DNA from: Burhinus oedicnemus
Lineage: Eukaryota; Chordata; Aves; Charadriiformes; Burhinidae
Direction: 5' to 3'
NCBI GenBank assembly: GCA_008921705.1
Contig: VFFE01008906.1
Location: forward strand, 1,331,497 to 1,395,496
Length of the DNA: 64,000 nt
The notes beneath the pieces are model-generated. The model did not search any database. It saw only the letters and a list, made by a program, of their open reading frames with translations, and was not told the DNA's origin. The translations under genes were made by a program, and so were the position numbers. Shown in pieces: positions 49,401-62,700 of this stretch (position 1 is the stretch's first letter; every line of letters begins with the position of its first letter).

Positions 49401-52400
49401 GCATCATCATTTGGGTATATTTTTCACATTAAACAATAATTTTTAAATTTAGGGCTTATTCCAATGAAATAGAAGTACAAGAATGTTAACTAATTCAAAC
49501 TGGAAGCTGGGGTGAAGATCATAGATTTTAGCTTAACCCTTTCATCAGCGGTAGCTATAGCTACCTAGCTATATTCCTAGGTCTTTCAGTTAAACTGCTA
49601 TACGCATAACAAACTGCATGTATACGACTACTGAAATGTCTTTATAATGTAAATACAAGGATTGATGTCTCAGTATCTATAATTTTTATTAATAAAGGTA
49701 TATTCATATTTTTCAACATTATATATTGCTAGATAATTATAGCAGTAATTCTGGTTGCTAGAATCCAGCTGTAGGTCACTGTATTTATCCTGGAAGTATA
49801 TTGTGCCTCCTATGAAATGTCATTGGTATATATGCTAGGTTGAGGCACATAGATAACGCACCACAAACGGCTAGCTTAAATGCACTGGGATGAACTCTGG
49901 TAAGGTCTAGATTGCGGTACCCTTAGTTCTGAACTCAGCAGTATTATCACAAAATAACTTAACTGAATATTTTTTTTTTTTTATAGGATACTTAAAATGT
50001 GAGTTAAGTTGGCAAAATCTGGCTTAAGAGAAGCATATTTCCAAAGATGAACTAATTTTTTATATCCCCACCTGTCCTTTGTGTAAAGCATCAGGTCTGG
50101 TGATCCCTCCTGAAAGACAAGGCGAGCCCTGGCTCACAGCACAGGGGTGGCCCCTCTCCAGCCCAGGTCTGTTCGGCTTTCCAGAGCAGGGAGGGGGACA
50201 TGATCTAAGGAGGCTGGGCATGAGCGCCCATTTTCTGGCTCTAGCCCAGCAGTTACAGAGGGTCTAGATCCATGGAGACTAACTACTGCTGCAGGAGAAA
50301 AACCTGACATTCATAGCTTTTGAGCAATAGTTTGTTGGGGGTTTTGGTTGGTTGGTTGGTTTTTTAACTTCTTAATTTCTTCACATTTAGTACAAATCAG
50401 TCAAGGAACAGTACAGGCTTCTGTTCCTTTGACTTTCATGAGGAGCTGAATTAAATTTTCAATACCTGTGAAAATAGCAGCTTTTCACTGAAAAACTTCA
50501 GAAAACCTCACAGAGTAAGGAGGAAGTGAGCTAAATGCTTGATAGTTAAAGGTGCCAAATACCTTTGTTTCCTGTTGGTCTTCGAGTGTGCTCCGAGGCT
50601 TTGCACCTCTTAAAAAAAAATAGCTGGGGCAGAGCTTACCAGTTACCGTAACTACCCTGCTCTCTTCCTCCCAGAAAAAGCAGTGGCAGTGCTGTCATTG
50701 TCATGACTTATAACAAACCCCCATTTGTTTACTAATCAGTCTGTCCACGCTCAGCGAACTACATTACAACCCACTACATATCACAACTATGGATAATTTA
50801 AAAGCTTCTGCTTACATTGCATGTATGGCAGTGACTAACCGTCCTATAGCAGTGCTGGCAATGATCCTGGTGTGCTCAATTCTAAAAGCTTTATTCAAAA
50901 CCTTTTTGAACCAGATTGTTACTACCATCAGTGGGAGTCAGACATAAGCAACATCCACAGGACTAGACTGGGGCTACTGGTGTTTTCTGAAGTGTGAGAA
51001 AATCCACAAAGGTGAGCTACCATAATCAGAAGAAAGAGAGTAACAGAGGGAAATAATTTGCAAACACACAATAAGCAGCACAATTAAAACAAGAGGTTAC
51101 AAGAAGGAGGTTTGAAAACTTTTTTGCTACAATGTACTCAGGAGACAAGAACATGCAGAACTCTGAATACTTATCAGGGTAACATAAAAAAAACCACAGC
51201 ACCAGAAACCATCATCCCCTGGTATATAAGAAATAGTAACCTGAAAATAAGGACCAAAACGAGAGAATTGCATAGATATGACTGACATTTACCTACACAT
51301 CTGTCATTTCTTGCCTCATAGCCTTCAGGACAAGTTTCTCTAATGTTCCTTCTAGTCCTGGAGAAAGGTATTCTGCTGTTTCTATACTCTGAGAAGGAGC
51401 TGTAGAGATTTGAGGAGTGCCTGTAATATTGTTGAGGTTGATAGTTGTCTCTCACAGGGGAGAATTGAGCATAGTTATAGCTATTGTAATAGGCACCATA
51501 ATTTGGCAATCTCTCCAATCCAGCGCAAGATTTCCCATCACCTAATAAATGTTGTCCAGGTGGACAGATACACTTGAAGCTGCCGGGGGTGTTGGTGCAT
51601 TGAAATGCACAGGGTTTAGGCACTTGTTCACATTCATTAATGTCTGCTCATGTGACATGATCCAGAGCAACAAACCATGTGGAAAGGAGAAAAAACAAAC
51701 AAACAACACATAACTATATGTATAGATATACATATATATTTATGTCAGTCTGTGGAACAAACTGAAGACATAAAAGTAAGATCTTGAAGGCAGTAAAATA
51801 TAGAGAACACAATGCCAAGTAGACAGGTTATTCTAACCTGTACAGTAATTTACCTTTACTCTTCCTGTAAGGCTACTTGTGACCTAAGACTGTGCTTACG
51901 TAGGACAAGAACTCTGCTGAAGGTCTTGCCTCGAGTGTTACTGAAGGTAAGGTGTGGCTATAAAATGGGGATTCAAGTCTGTTCCCCTGCTTTTGCAGAA
52001 GCAGGGCTGCGTGATAGTCTGAAAGCTGCTGGCTGCGGTTCCTGCTGGTTACCAGAAGAGATGCACTCTGAGAAGTAAGTGGCCCTTAGGACCCACACTG
52101 TTCATCATTTCAGCCTAAGATGCTCACTACTACCTTAGAAATTATTTTTTTTCTTAAGTGCTCCATAGATGAGTGGGAGAAACTGTCGGGCCCTTCCTTA
52201 AAGGAGAATACTTAACATGGAGCATTCTTGAGAAGTACAGCATTAGAAATTAATTCAAAATGGTACTGAGGGAAGCTCAAAAGCTCTGATACAGTTAGTG
52301 TACTCTGCATCAGGGGAAAAAAGCAGGTCTCAAGGATGTGTCAACAGGCTTATAGGGGAAGAAGGTTGGGTATGTTCTAACCTTTCATGTAGTTCTTGAC

Positions 52401-55400
52401 CATTCCAGTTATGAAAAGTTGGAGACTTAATGGTAAATATGAATTCACTTTTGTACAATTATAAAACGGAATTATTCTTGCTTTCCTAAGGAATGCTTTT
52501 TTTTTTTTTAAAGTTCATTTTCCCTTTAATTTGTAATCCAAAGTAATTTGACCAACCCTAGCAGTAAATATCCATCCTTAAATCAAAACAGAGTGGTGAG
52601 CATTCAAAGTATGGTAAAAGGTTTAAGGATATAACATGATGGGTGTCCTTCATTCAAAATAAAGTAAATATGAGTGCTCTTGGATAGTGTAGGACCAGGC
52701 CTTCCCCCCCAGTCTCTCTGACATTACCGAAAAGAATTTTTCTAAAATTTTCATCAAGTTGCTTCAGGCCCAGCTGAGAATTTGACATACACAGTATTCC
52801 TTTTCAAACTTATATTCACTCTTTACTAGAAAAAGAGAAAAAACCTGCTAATTCCAAACAGGAATGTGCAACTCCAGAATGATTTGATCCTACGATTCAA
52901 AACAACGTATCAATAATTGACTTCTATTACAAACTTTGTTTTACTAAAATTTAAAGACGATTTTAATGGTGACCCAAATAAGGGTTTAATTATATTATAT
53001 TACTGGAAAGTGTATATTTTTTCAATTAGTATTGTAAGAATGCCATTAAGCTAGCATTATTACAATTTCATTTTGGTTGCCCCTGAACATAGTATTTTGA
53101 GCAGTTTGTATCCCTCTGAGGAAAGCAATGTACGATAGTGGTATTTAAAAAGTAATACTGTTTAGAAACATAATAGAATAATAGATTGTATTTTTATTAA
53201 CTGTTTAATACTTTATATATTTTCAAGAATTTGGGGGGGTATTAATAATTAAATGTTTTGAGAGTTGGAAATCCAGGGATAATTATTGCAGTATTTTTCA
53301 AATTATTTCACAAACACATAACTGAAACTTTACATATTAGTTGAAATATCATTAGTGTAATATTGTCAGGTGTTATGAACAAGAAAACTTCATTTTTAAC
53401 ATGGCAACAACTAATATGACTTTTAAGTTTCATCGTGTACACCAGATGAAAAATGTATTACTCATATACATATGAAAGAATACTGAAACTCATTATTTCC
53501 TTAGCACTCAACTATTTTCTAATTGCCGAGTTTAACATTTTTTATCTGCATAAAATAGACAATAGATATGTGCACTAACATCTTTACAACAACCAACGTC
53601 CTTGGAACAGGTTGTGGATAAGCAATAGAAGACTATCATAGAAATAATGAAAGAAAATAGGTGAAAATTCGAGCAATTTCTTTTGTAGAAACAGCCTGTG
53701 CAATACAAATGCCTGTGCAAAACTGAATGCAGCAAGTCACTTACATTTATACCATGGCCACCCCTGTGAAAAGTGATTGCTGACTGACTGGTAAGCTTAA
53801 GTCTCCACTGGATGGTATCCCTTTGATTACACACCATAAATATTAAAATATTTACAAGAACAATGTAAAATGACTTTGAAACAAAAACAGCTAAATTCTC
53901 GTTTTTCTTTAATTTGAAGAGTAATATTTGATTTTAAATTCTAGATAGGCTTGCACATATTAAATGCAAAAATGCTTTATTACAGCTTTTGATAATGCCT
54001 TTCCATCTATGATATGGCATGTTGAGATCCAACACAGTTCACAGAAATACTGTAATTTAGTTAAATGGACATGCATATATCTATGGGTTTTGTGATGACA
54101 AATGAGCATCTTATCCCCATTTAGCAGAGAATTATGACACAAAGGACTCTACAGAGGGTAAGAGGAGCATGGCCAAGAACAAAGTTCAATTCTTCTGTTT
54201 CAGTCTGGGGTCCTACTTACTTTTCAACTCTTTCCTGTGTTCATTGGAAACAATAAAAACTGGATTTTATTAACACCCGTGAACTAATATCTTGGATGAA
54301 TCTATATTTTAAATATATTTTTAAGCAGATAAAAATTCAAAGGTAAAGGTCATACTTAAATTTCAGAGGGATCTTTCAGTGGTCCTTGGTCAGAAGACAG
54401 CTTTAGGGCAGCTGCTAGTATTTTGTGAAAATCTGTAGTCCTAGACTTTATCTAGCTTATTACTATCAGAAATATAAATAGTTTTAATATATGTTAAGGA
54501 GTCTGGGATTGATTTTATTTCAGTAGAAAGGCAGCTGGTGGAATTAATGTCTTGGTCTATAGCCAAAGTTTCTTACTGCAATTTAATCTCTTAAAAAAAA
54601 AAATTCCTGGCTCTTGGTAGTCCAAAATCTTAGGTTGTTTAAAACAAAAAAAAAAAAACAAACACTACTCTGCAAAGCATCTATTTATCACTTATGAAAG
54701 CTAATATTGAAGAAGTCATCATGGAGGAATGCTTCTCTGATAGATGACAGCAACTGAAACCAACTTCACTTGGCGTCATATACCAACATTCACAAATCAC
54801 TATTATCAGGGTGGATCAGATTTATATTTTAAATATTCCACATAAATACAGAAAGCGTGAATCTAAATGATCCTAGTGCTATCCTGAGGTCTGTGAAATG
54901 CCACAGGACATGTTTTATGCATTTGCACTGACACCATTCATTAAACTCTCTAGCTATCCATGTTAGAGATATGAGAGCATCCTTCAAATGCTGTGCATGC
55001 GTGCGTGGGAGAAAGCTCTGCACATTTTAATGCCAAAAGGTTCTATGTTGATAGCACAGGGGAGTAACTACATGGTCAGCATTCCTGTGAGTGACAGGAA
55101 TCCTCCTTCCCTGCTGTGATCCACCCAAACCAGAAAGGGGGGCTTTAAGTGATAAATGTATATCAGCTTCCTCCTCTCTACCCATATGGGGAACACCCTT
55201 CGCAATTCTAGTGGGTGGGTGAGTGTGTTTGTGCCATTTGGTTGCAGAGGCGAGTTCTGGGTGTACCATGCCTCTTGCAACACATTTCCTTTGGGTGTTC
55301 TCCTTTAGAGGAATCCACGTCACTCCCTACTTGACTGCCTTAAGGTGTGAATCAATGCAGGCCAGGGTACAGCCAGGCACATTTCACTGTCCAATCACTA

Positions 55401-56759
55401 ACTAATCTGACCTGATTTTTATATAAATGAAGTCTCTTGTGGAGTGGTAGCTTGCCACATCCACCCATCAATGCTCTGAGAACCTTGTAGACTTTGTTTT
55501 CAAAGTACGGATTTATAACCATCTCCGTTTGGAATAGTTTAGTTTTGACTATTAATTTTAGATGTGTAATTTCGAACTTCAGAGCAAATTTGTCTACGTA
55601 GCATAGTCTTCAAATGGGATAGCATCATTGGATATGTTACAGCAGAAAGCCCAGCCAAAAGCACCAGCAGCAAATACGTGATACTAATGTGATTGGACAG
55701 CTTACCCACACAAGGTCTTCCAACTCCCTGGAACCGATATCCTCTTGGACACACACAACGGTAACTTCCTCGTGTGTTCTCACAAATCTGGTTATAGCGG
55801 CACTGGTGGGTTCCATCCCGGCATTCATCAATGTCTGCAAGCGATGAGGCAAGAGGAAGTAGTTAGATTTTTCTTGAGACTTCTTACAATTTTAAACTTG
55901 TTCATGAATAAGGAACTTAGTTAAGCCACAAGTGAATTTGGCCTCTGAATGTATGCTTTTCTTACATGGTGCCATGGTTAGGCATTATACTGTAACAGTT
56001 TACAAATCACAAGCTGTGTTTCACAATCTGGAAGCAGATTTTGAGCAGATACACAGATAAATTTTTCAACTGTATTGCATTTACGCACACTTTTTCCATT
56101 AATTTTCAAAAGTTTTCATTGAGGTTTCCAATTTGACCATCTACTCTCCAAAGAGACATAATCCACCTTCCTGTCATATCACATTAGAAAAAAGAGAAGA
56201 CCTGGTAGCATATGTGACATCGGTTATGTTTAAAAGCATCCCTGATAAGCACAAGGACCTATGATCTTGATTCAGAGCTCCTGAGACAAACTCTTAAGAA
56301 AGCATTCACACAAGGGGCAAAACATTTCAGTCAATGAACAATTTTTAGAATTCAAGGTGACAACATAGAAAAGATGCTGAGGAAAACCTTACTGTTCTTT
56401 CTTAAAAGCAATGGAAAACTAGAATTGGCAAGGATAAATCTATTCTTTTAATACCAATTACAAAAAAGTTAAATACATATGTTCACATAAATGAAAAAAG
56501 TCGGTGTCTTAATATGTGCAAATCTTAATAACTGGAGATGGACTATGTCCAAGACATTTTTATTTTTTTTCAATTCATCGTTGTCCCTGTGTTTACCATC
56601 ATTGTACAGTACATTAACACTTCTACTCACCAATACAAGTTCCATTTTCTGTTTTGGTCATTCCATTAGGACACAGATCAATGCATTTATAGCCACCACG
56701 GGTGTTTTTGCAAAGTTGATCAGGCCTGCATACATTCTGCCTGCATTCATTCACATCTT

Positions 56760-56794
<35 letters not shown>

Positions 56795-59700
56795 AGAATG
56801 GAAATGAACTCACCTTCTTATGCTCAATTCCTAAAGAGCAGAATAATACAGCTGTAATTATAGTGTGTACATGCATCTGAATGCATTTCATACACATTTA
56901 TCAGTCAGCCAAATTCCCACTCTCTCGGGATTTACAAACAAATTCAGAAATACATACTAAGTATATGATCCATAGTAGGATTTTAATTCATAAAGGTTTC
57001 TGATAACAAATATAGTAACCAATAAATGTTGAACTATGTCCATTGAAAAGAGGGAACGAACATTAAAAAATTCATTCATACCTACGCATTTTCTGCCCTT
57101 TAGCTGGTATCCTGGATCACAACCACAGTGGAAACTTCCTATAGTATTGAAGCAATGCTGATGACAGGAATTGGACTCTTGACACTCATTAACATCTGTT
57201 GAACAATACAAATCCTTGATATAATAGCTGTGAATCACCTTGTTGTCATTTACCTGAACAGTGTTTTGGTTGAGGCAACATTCTGGACTCTGCTTTGAGC
57301 TCTAGTTATTACACTACTGAGGTATGTTCAGAAGTGTTTACTTCTTTCACTTCTTTGTAAAAGAAAACACACATGGGACACAAAAGCAAGAACGTTAGGT
57401 TATTCGCTGATAGGATTTAAAACTTATTTCTAAAGATGGAAAAAAGCAAAAGGTTTCAAAAAAAACCACCACCAAACCCCCAAAAAAACACACCCACAAA
57501 AAAAACAAACCCCAAAACCCCACAACCTTAATAATGAAATTTTATAGACACCTTAGTTGGAGATACATCTTTTAAAAAGTTACTTTCAATTATGTGGAAG
57601 ACAGCATTTTCAGTTTATGAAAGATAACATGAAAAACCAAAGACCTCTCCATACCTTGGCAGCTAAATCCATCAGCTGTTCTCCTAAAGCCGTTCCCACA
57701 CCTAACCACGCAGCGGTATGAGCCAATGATGTTTTCACAGTCTTGGCCAGTATGGCAAGTATGTCCACCTAATGCACACTCATCAATATCTGTAATTAAA
57801 AACAAGCTGTATGAAACACAGATTAAGTAGTGTCTTGAGCATGATCAACTATGAAATAGTTGATTGCAAATATATTTAGATACGAAATAATTGGAATACG
57901 CCCAATAAATTATATTTGTATAATGACAAAATGGCCCAGCCCAAACACAACGTTTCCCTAGTGATTAAGGTGCCATGGGCCTTTTTGTGTCCAACCTGTC
58001 CACAGCAACACTTATCTTACCCTGACACGTTCTACCATCCGCAGAGATAGTGAGGCCTTTCGGACAGGAGCAGTAGTAAGATCCCACGGCATTATGACAG
58101 GTATGGGAACAAGGATTTCTCACAGCACATTCATCTTCATCTGGAACAACGAAATGTTTAAAAAGCAGTGTGACTTCACAAGACTTTACAAGAAACTATA
58201 CCAAACAAACTCGTCATAAGAGGTTATGTCTGGTAGAGCCCACAGGGCAAAACTAGACCTAGCAATAGAGCAGTTTCACAGAAACAGTTCAGCACTACAC
58301 TGTCCACTCTTATTTTTACAGTTACCAAACCTACACTAACATGGCTTACTGGAATCTTGTGTAAGCTCTGCAGGACTGGGTCAGTATCACAGTAATGAAT
58401 GTTTGATACAATCTTTTCCAGAGAATCTCTTTGCAACAGAACAGATGGATTTCAGTATTAGACATACGACTTCCTAGATACACGTGCAAAGATTACTACA
58501 TTTTCTACATTAAAGCTGTAGAACTCATTTTATAGATGATACTGCAAGGGGAAGATTGTTTTAGCAACTTTATTTTCAGTTTTCCTGGTTTTAAACTTTT
58601 TGGATGGTGTAGTGTATCTTGTTTAATTTTCTTAATTTATAAACTTTCAAGAGGAAATGAAATAAATCCACAAAATTATATAAAACAAAATGTGACTCAG
58701 TCATCTAGAGGAGACAGCTAAAATGCTCATAACCTCCTCTTCAACTCCATTCCCCAAGCAGGAACAGTCTGGTTTTTAGCGGGCTGTTGTCTAGGTTGCC
58801 AACACTCATCTTTCCCTTCACACAGATCAAGCAAGTGCCTTGTTTTGCAGGCTCAGCAGATACTGTGGCTCAGTGTTCCCTGATGGCACCTGAGGTACTG
58901 ATGAAAAGCTGTCTGGGCACTACTTATACTATAGATGAGTGCAGAAGTGAAGTCTTCATCTGTCTTCGGATCCACATCCTTTTATCAATGGTAACATAAC
59001 ACTTTTTGAAGTATGTACTGCATGCTTTGAAACTATAGGTAAAGGTGTAGATTTTGGTGGCTGAACACTGCATCCAGCTCTGGGGCCCCAGCACAAGACA
59101 GACATGAACCTCTTAGAGTAGGTTCAGAGGAGGCCACGAAAATGGTACACCTCTGCTATAGGGAAAGGTTGAGAGAGTTGGGGTTGAGGAAGAGAAGGCT
59201 TTGAGGAGACCTTATTGCAGCCTTTCAGTGTACAAAGAGGGTTTATAAGAAAGATGGAGAGACTTTTTACCAGGGCCAAAGGGCCAGGACAAGGGTTAAT
59301 GGTTTTAAACTAAAAGTTTAAAAGAATGATAATGAATAAATTTTTTACAAAGAGGGTAGTCAGACACTGGAATAGGTTGCCCAGAGAAGTTGTGGAGGCC
59401 CCATCCCTGGAAGTGTTCAAGGCCAGGTTGGATAAGGCTTTGAGCAACCTGGTCTAGTGGAAGGTGTCCCTGCCCATGGCAGGGAGGGGTAGAATTGGAT
59501 GATCTTTAAAGGTCCCTTCCAGCCCAAACCCTTCTACGAGTCTATGATTACACACTACACTTGACACATCATTACCTGAACAGTAAGGCCCAGTTGAGTC
59601 CAAGCCAAACCCAGCAGGGCACTGATTGCTACGATCTCCTGTAGGGTAAAGGAAGCACATGTTACTTGTGGATGAAAATATGGCCGTTTTATTACTTTTA

Positions 59701-62700
59701 AAAAACCCTTTAGCATTAAGAATTGCAGCTCAGCTATTTATAAGAGATTTATTACACTTGGACACTAAAACAGAAACTTTTAAAATCCAGACTTTAGTGG
59801 TTTTTGTACTTGTGCACTTAAAGTCAGTAGTACATGGGTTTTGCTGCTTTGAAAAATGTCAAACAGGTGCGGGGTTTCCCTCAGAGTGACTGCAAGTTGT
59901 ATCCCAGCCTGATACATCCTGCAAAGTTCCTCCATAAAGTTTTCATTATTAAAAGAATAAAGACCGTTCAGTTTCACTTCAGGTAAAAGGAGGGAAATAA
60001 ATCCAAACCAAACAAACCACCATGTCATAGATTGTGGGAAGCCACTGTAGAAGAACACAAGTGTGTATTATGAACTGTAATGGAAAACTCTGGTAGAGAC
60101 TGCTTAAGACCACATGTATTTTGCTGCTTGAAAACTGATTCAATAAATACAATTTTTTTTAAAAAGCACTATAGTAGTTGGAGGAAATAAAAGCAAGTTC
60201 AGTAAAGGCTTGGCCAGATTTATGCATAGGCATAACTTGATCTGGAGACCTCCTTTTATCAGACCTCTTTTTAAAATGAAAAAAAAAAAAACAAAACCCA
60301 AAAAAACTTATCTGGTTTTCGAATTGCACAATGAGTTTATAGTCTGGCAAGTGGGAAAATAATTCTTTTACTTCATTTAGAATGTTGTTATTGAAAAGAA
60401 AGACTGAGCTAGGCAATCCCACTGTTTCATTTACTTTCAAACCTGAGTTATTTCATTTGAAAGATGATGTTAAGCCTTACTGTGTAAAAAAAGCCCAAAC
60501 AGTATTTAAAAACGTAACAGGACTCTCTGCTAACCAGTTATGACTTCTCAAAGGAAAACCCACTTACACAAATATATGCCCTATTCCTTAAGATCACTTA
60601 GGTAAAACATTAATGAAAGCCAGCAGTTAGTAATGCTAAGACACAGCATAACAGCCGATGGAGCTACGAGCTTGCCACCTCTGAGTTAGGACTCATCAGA
60701 TTTACAGAGCTTACACCAGCACATGTCTACACAGCGCTGCATAACTGCGCATCATTCATATCTGGCCTTAAAAAACATACCCATAAAGTACCAGTAAAGT
60801 TTTCAATCTGCAGCTCAGCATCATATTTTCCATATATGCCAAATAATTCCAGAGACGTTCAATCTGAGGAATGGCTTAGGACATTCTACCCATTTTAGTG
60901 CTGAATTTTGCATGTTCTTCCACCTCTGTAGCCTCATTACTACCTTACTTACATTTATGTGTTTTTTGCTGTGAGAAGAAAATATACAATCCTTTTTCTT
61001 AATAGCTATGCAAAACAAAACCAAACCAAAACCCCACCAACACTTGACCCCACAGAAAAACCACAGTAATTTCGTCTTCATAGAATGAAAGGTACATGCA
61101 AGGAAATTGAGAAGCATTTTAGGTTGACTATCTGAAGCTACTGGTGATGCTTTTAGCAGTGTCAGCAAATGCAGATGTACATCATCGATGAGAACTACAG
61201 GTGAAGAGTAAGTGCAAACTGCAACAGCTTTTAAGTATTACTCTGTGGGTATATTAACAAGACATGCAGGTCCCAGGATCTAAGTTACCTAAGTTTAACA
61301 GCATTTCCTCTTTCAAGGCCATAACTAGTTTCTGAGAATATAGGTAATGAATTCTAGGAAGATAGGATATTATTCTTCCATTGTTTTATTTTCGTGAAAG
61401 ATTAGAACAATACCTTTTGCAATGGATGCGTGGATTTTAAAAGCCACAGATTCTTCCAATGGGTTGTACTCTGTTGTAATAGAGGAAGCATGGAGTGTTT
61501 CCACCAAGAAAGGCATTTTTCCTTTAGTGTAATCGTAAGTGATAGTGTGGTTCCACGTGTAGGGAACACTAACTCCATCTATAGTGAAAAGACGAGTAGA
61601 ATGGGCATACAGTTGCCCAGGGCCAGTTTGAATATAATCTTCTGTGTAATCCTGAAACAACAAGATTCAAGCATCAGCCACTGAGTACAGCCAACATCAC
61701 TGTGGTCTTCATATTTTAAAGTGGTATGAGGAGTTTTCAGAGAGAAGTTTTTTTACTTAACAGCTGAACAAATTGTATTTCATAAAACACATGCTTTTTT
61801 TACTCTTATTTTAACTGTTGAATCGTAACAGCATCTGATATATTTCTTTAAATAAGAAACAGGCTGTGGTACTGAGGATCCTGATGATGGGGGATACAGT
61901 AGAGCATTTCCAAAAAAACCTGAAAATTATTTTATTGTTCAACAACAATGTTTTGAGGTCTAAATATTTTTTGTATTCTAACTCAGATGCTGACAACATA
62001 TGCTAAATAAACAACCAGTAGAGCAAAATTCTGCCACTGAAAAAAAGGTACAAATATTGGACATGCTACCTATTGCAGTCTATCAAAATATCAATAACTT
62101 CATGTATATTTATTGTACTGTGGGATTAATACATTAAAACATTTTTACTGGTTACCTACCACTAACTAATTACCACCTTTATAAAAAGAACTTTAAAGAA
62201 TGTTCTTTCTTTCAGAGTAAAACCAATTATCAAGCACCTGGTTTTAAAACAAAACTTTAATACCACATATTATATGAAGCAAAATGCGTTTCATGGCTTA
62301 TACTAAACCAAAAAAGATAGAAAAACAGTTCCTTTGAACTCCATCTTTCTGTCAGGAGTACAAGGTCAGTGACAGAAGCTATCTTACTAGGAGCAGCAGA
62401 GAGTATCTCCTAGAAACAACAGGTAGAGCAATTCAGTAGCGAGATTGTAACCTTTTGCCATACAATCATGCGAACTGCCCTCTGTAATCATTCCTGAAAA
62501 AGTTCACAGGGAAGTGTCAATCTTTGAAAAAGCAAATTCTGTAAAATATTTCAGATGAATTGTATAATAGGACTGTTTGCCTTAATAGGTATCTCCACAA
62601 GACAAAGTTTTGATGCTGTAGCAGAGAAAGGAGCACATCATTAACAGCATCATGACAGCATGCATGATAAGAACACGTAAAATATCCTGTGATGTAATCT

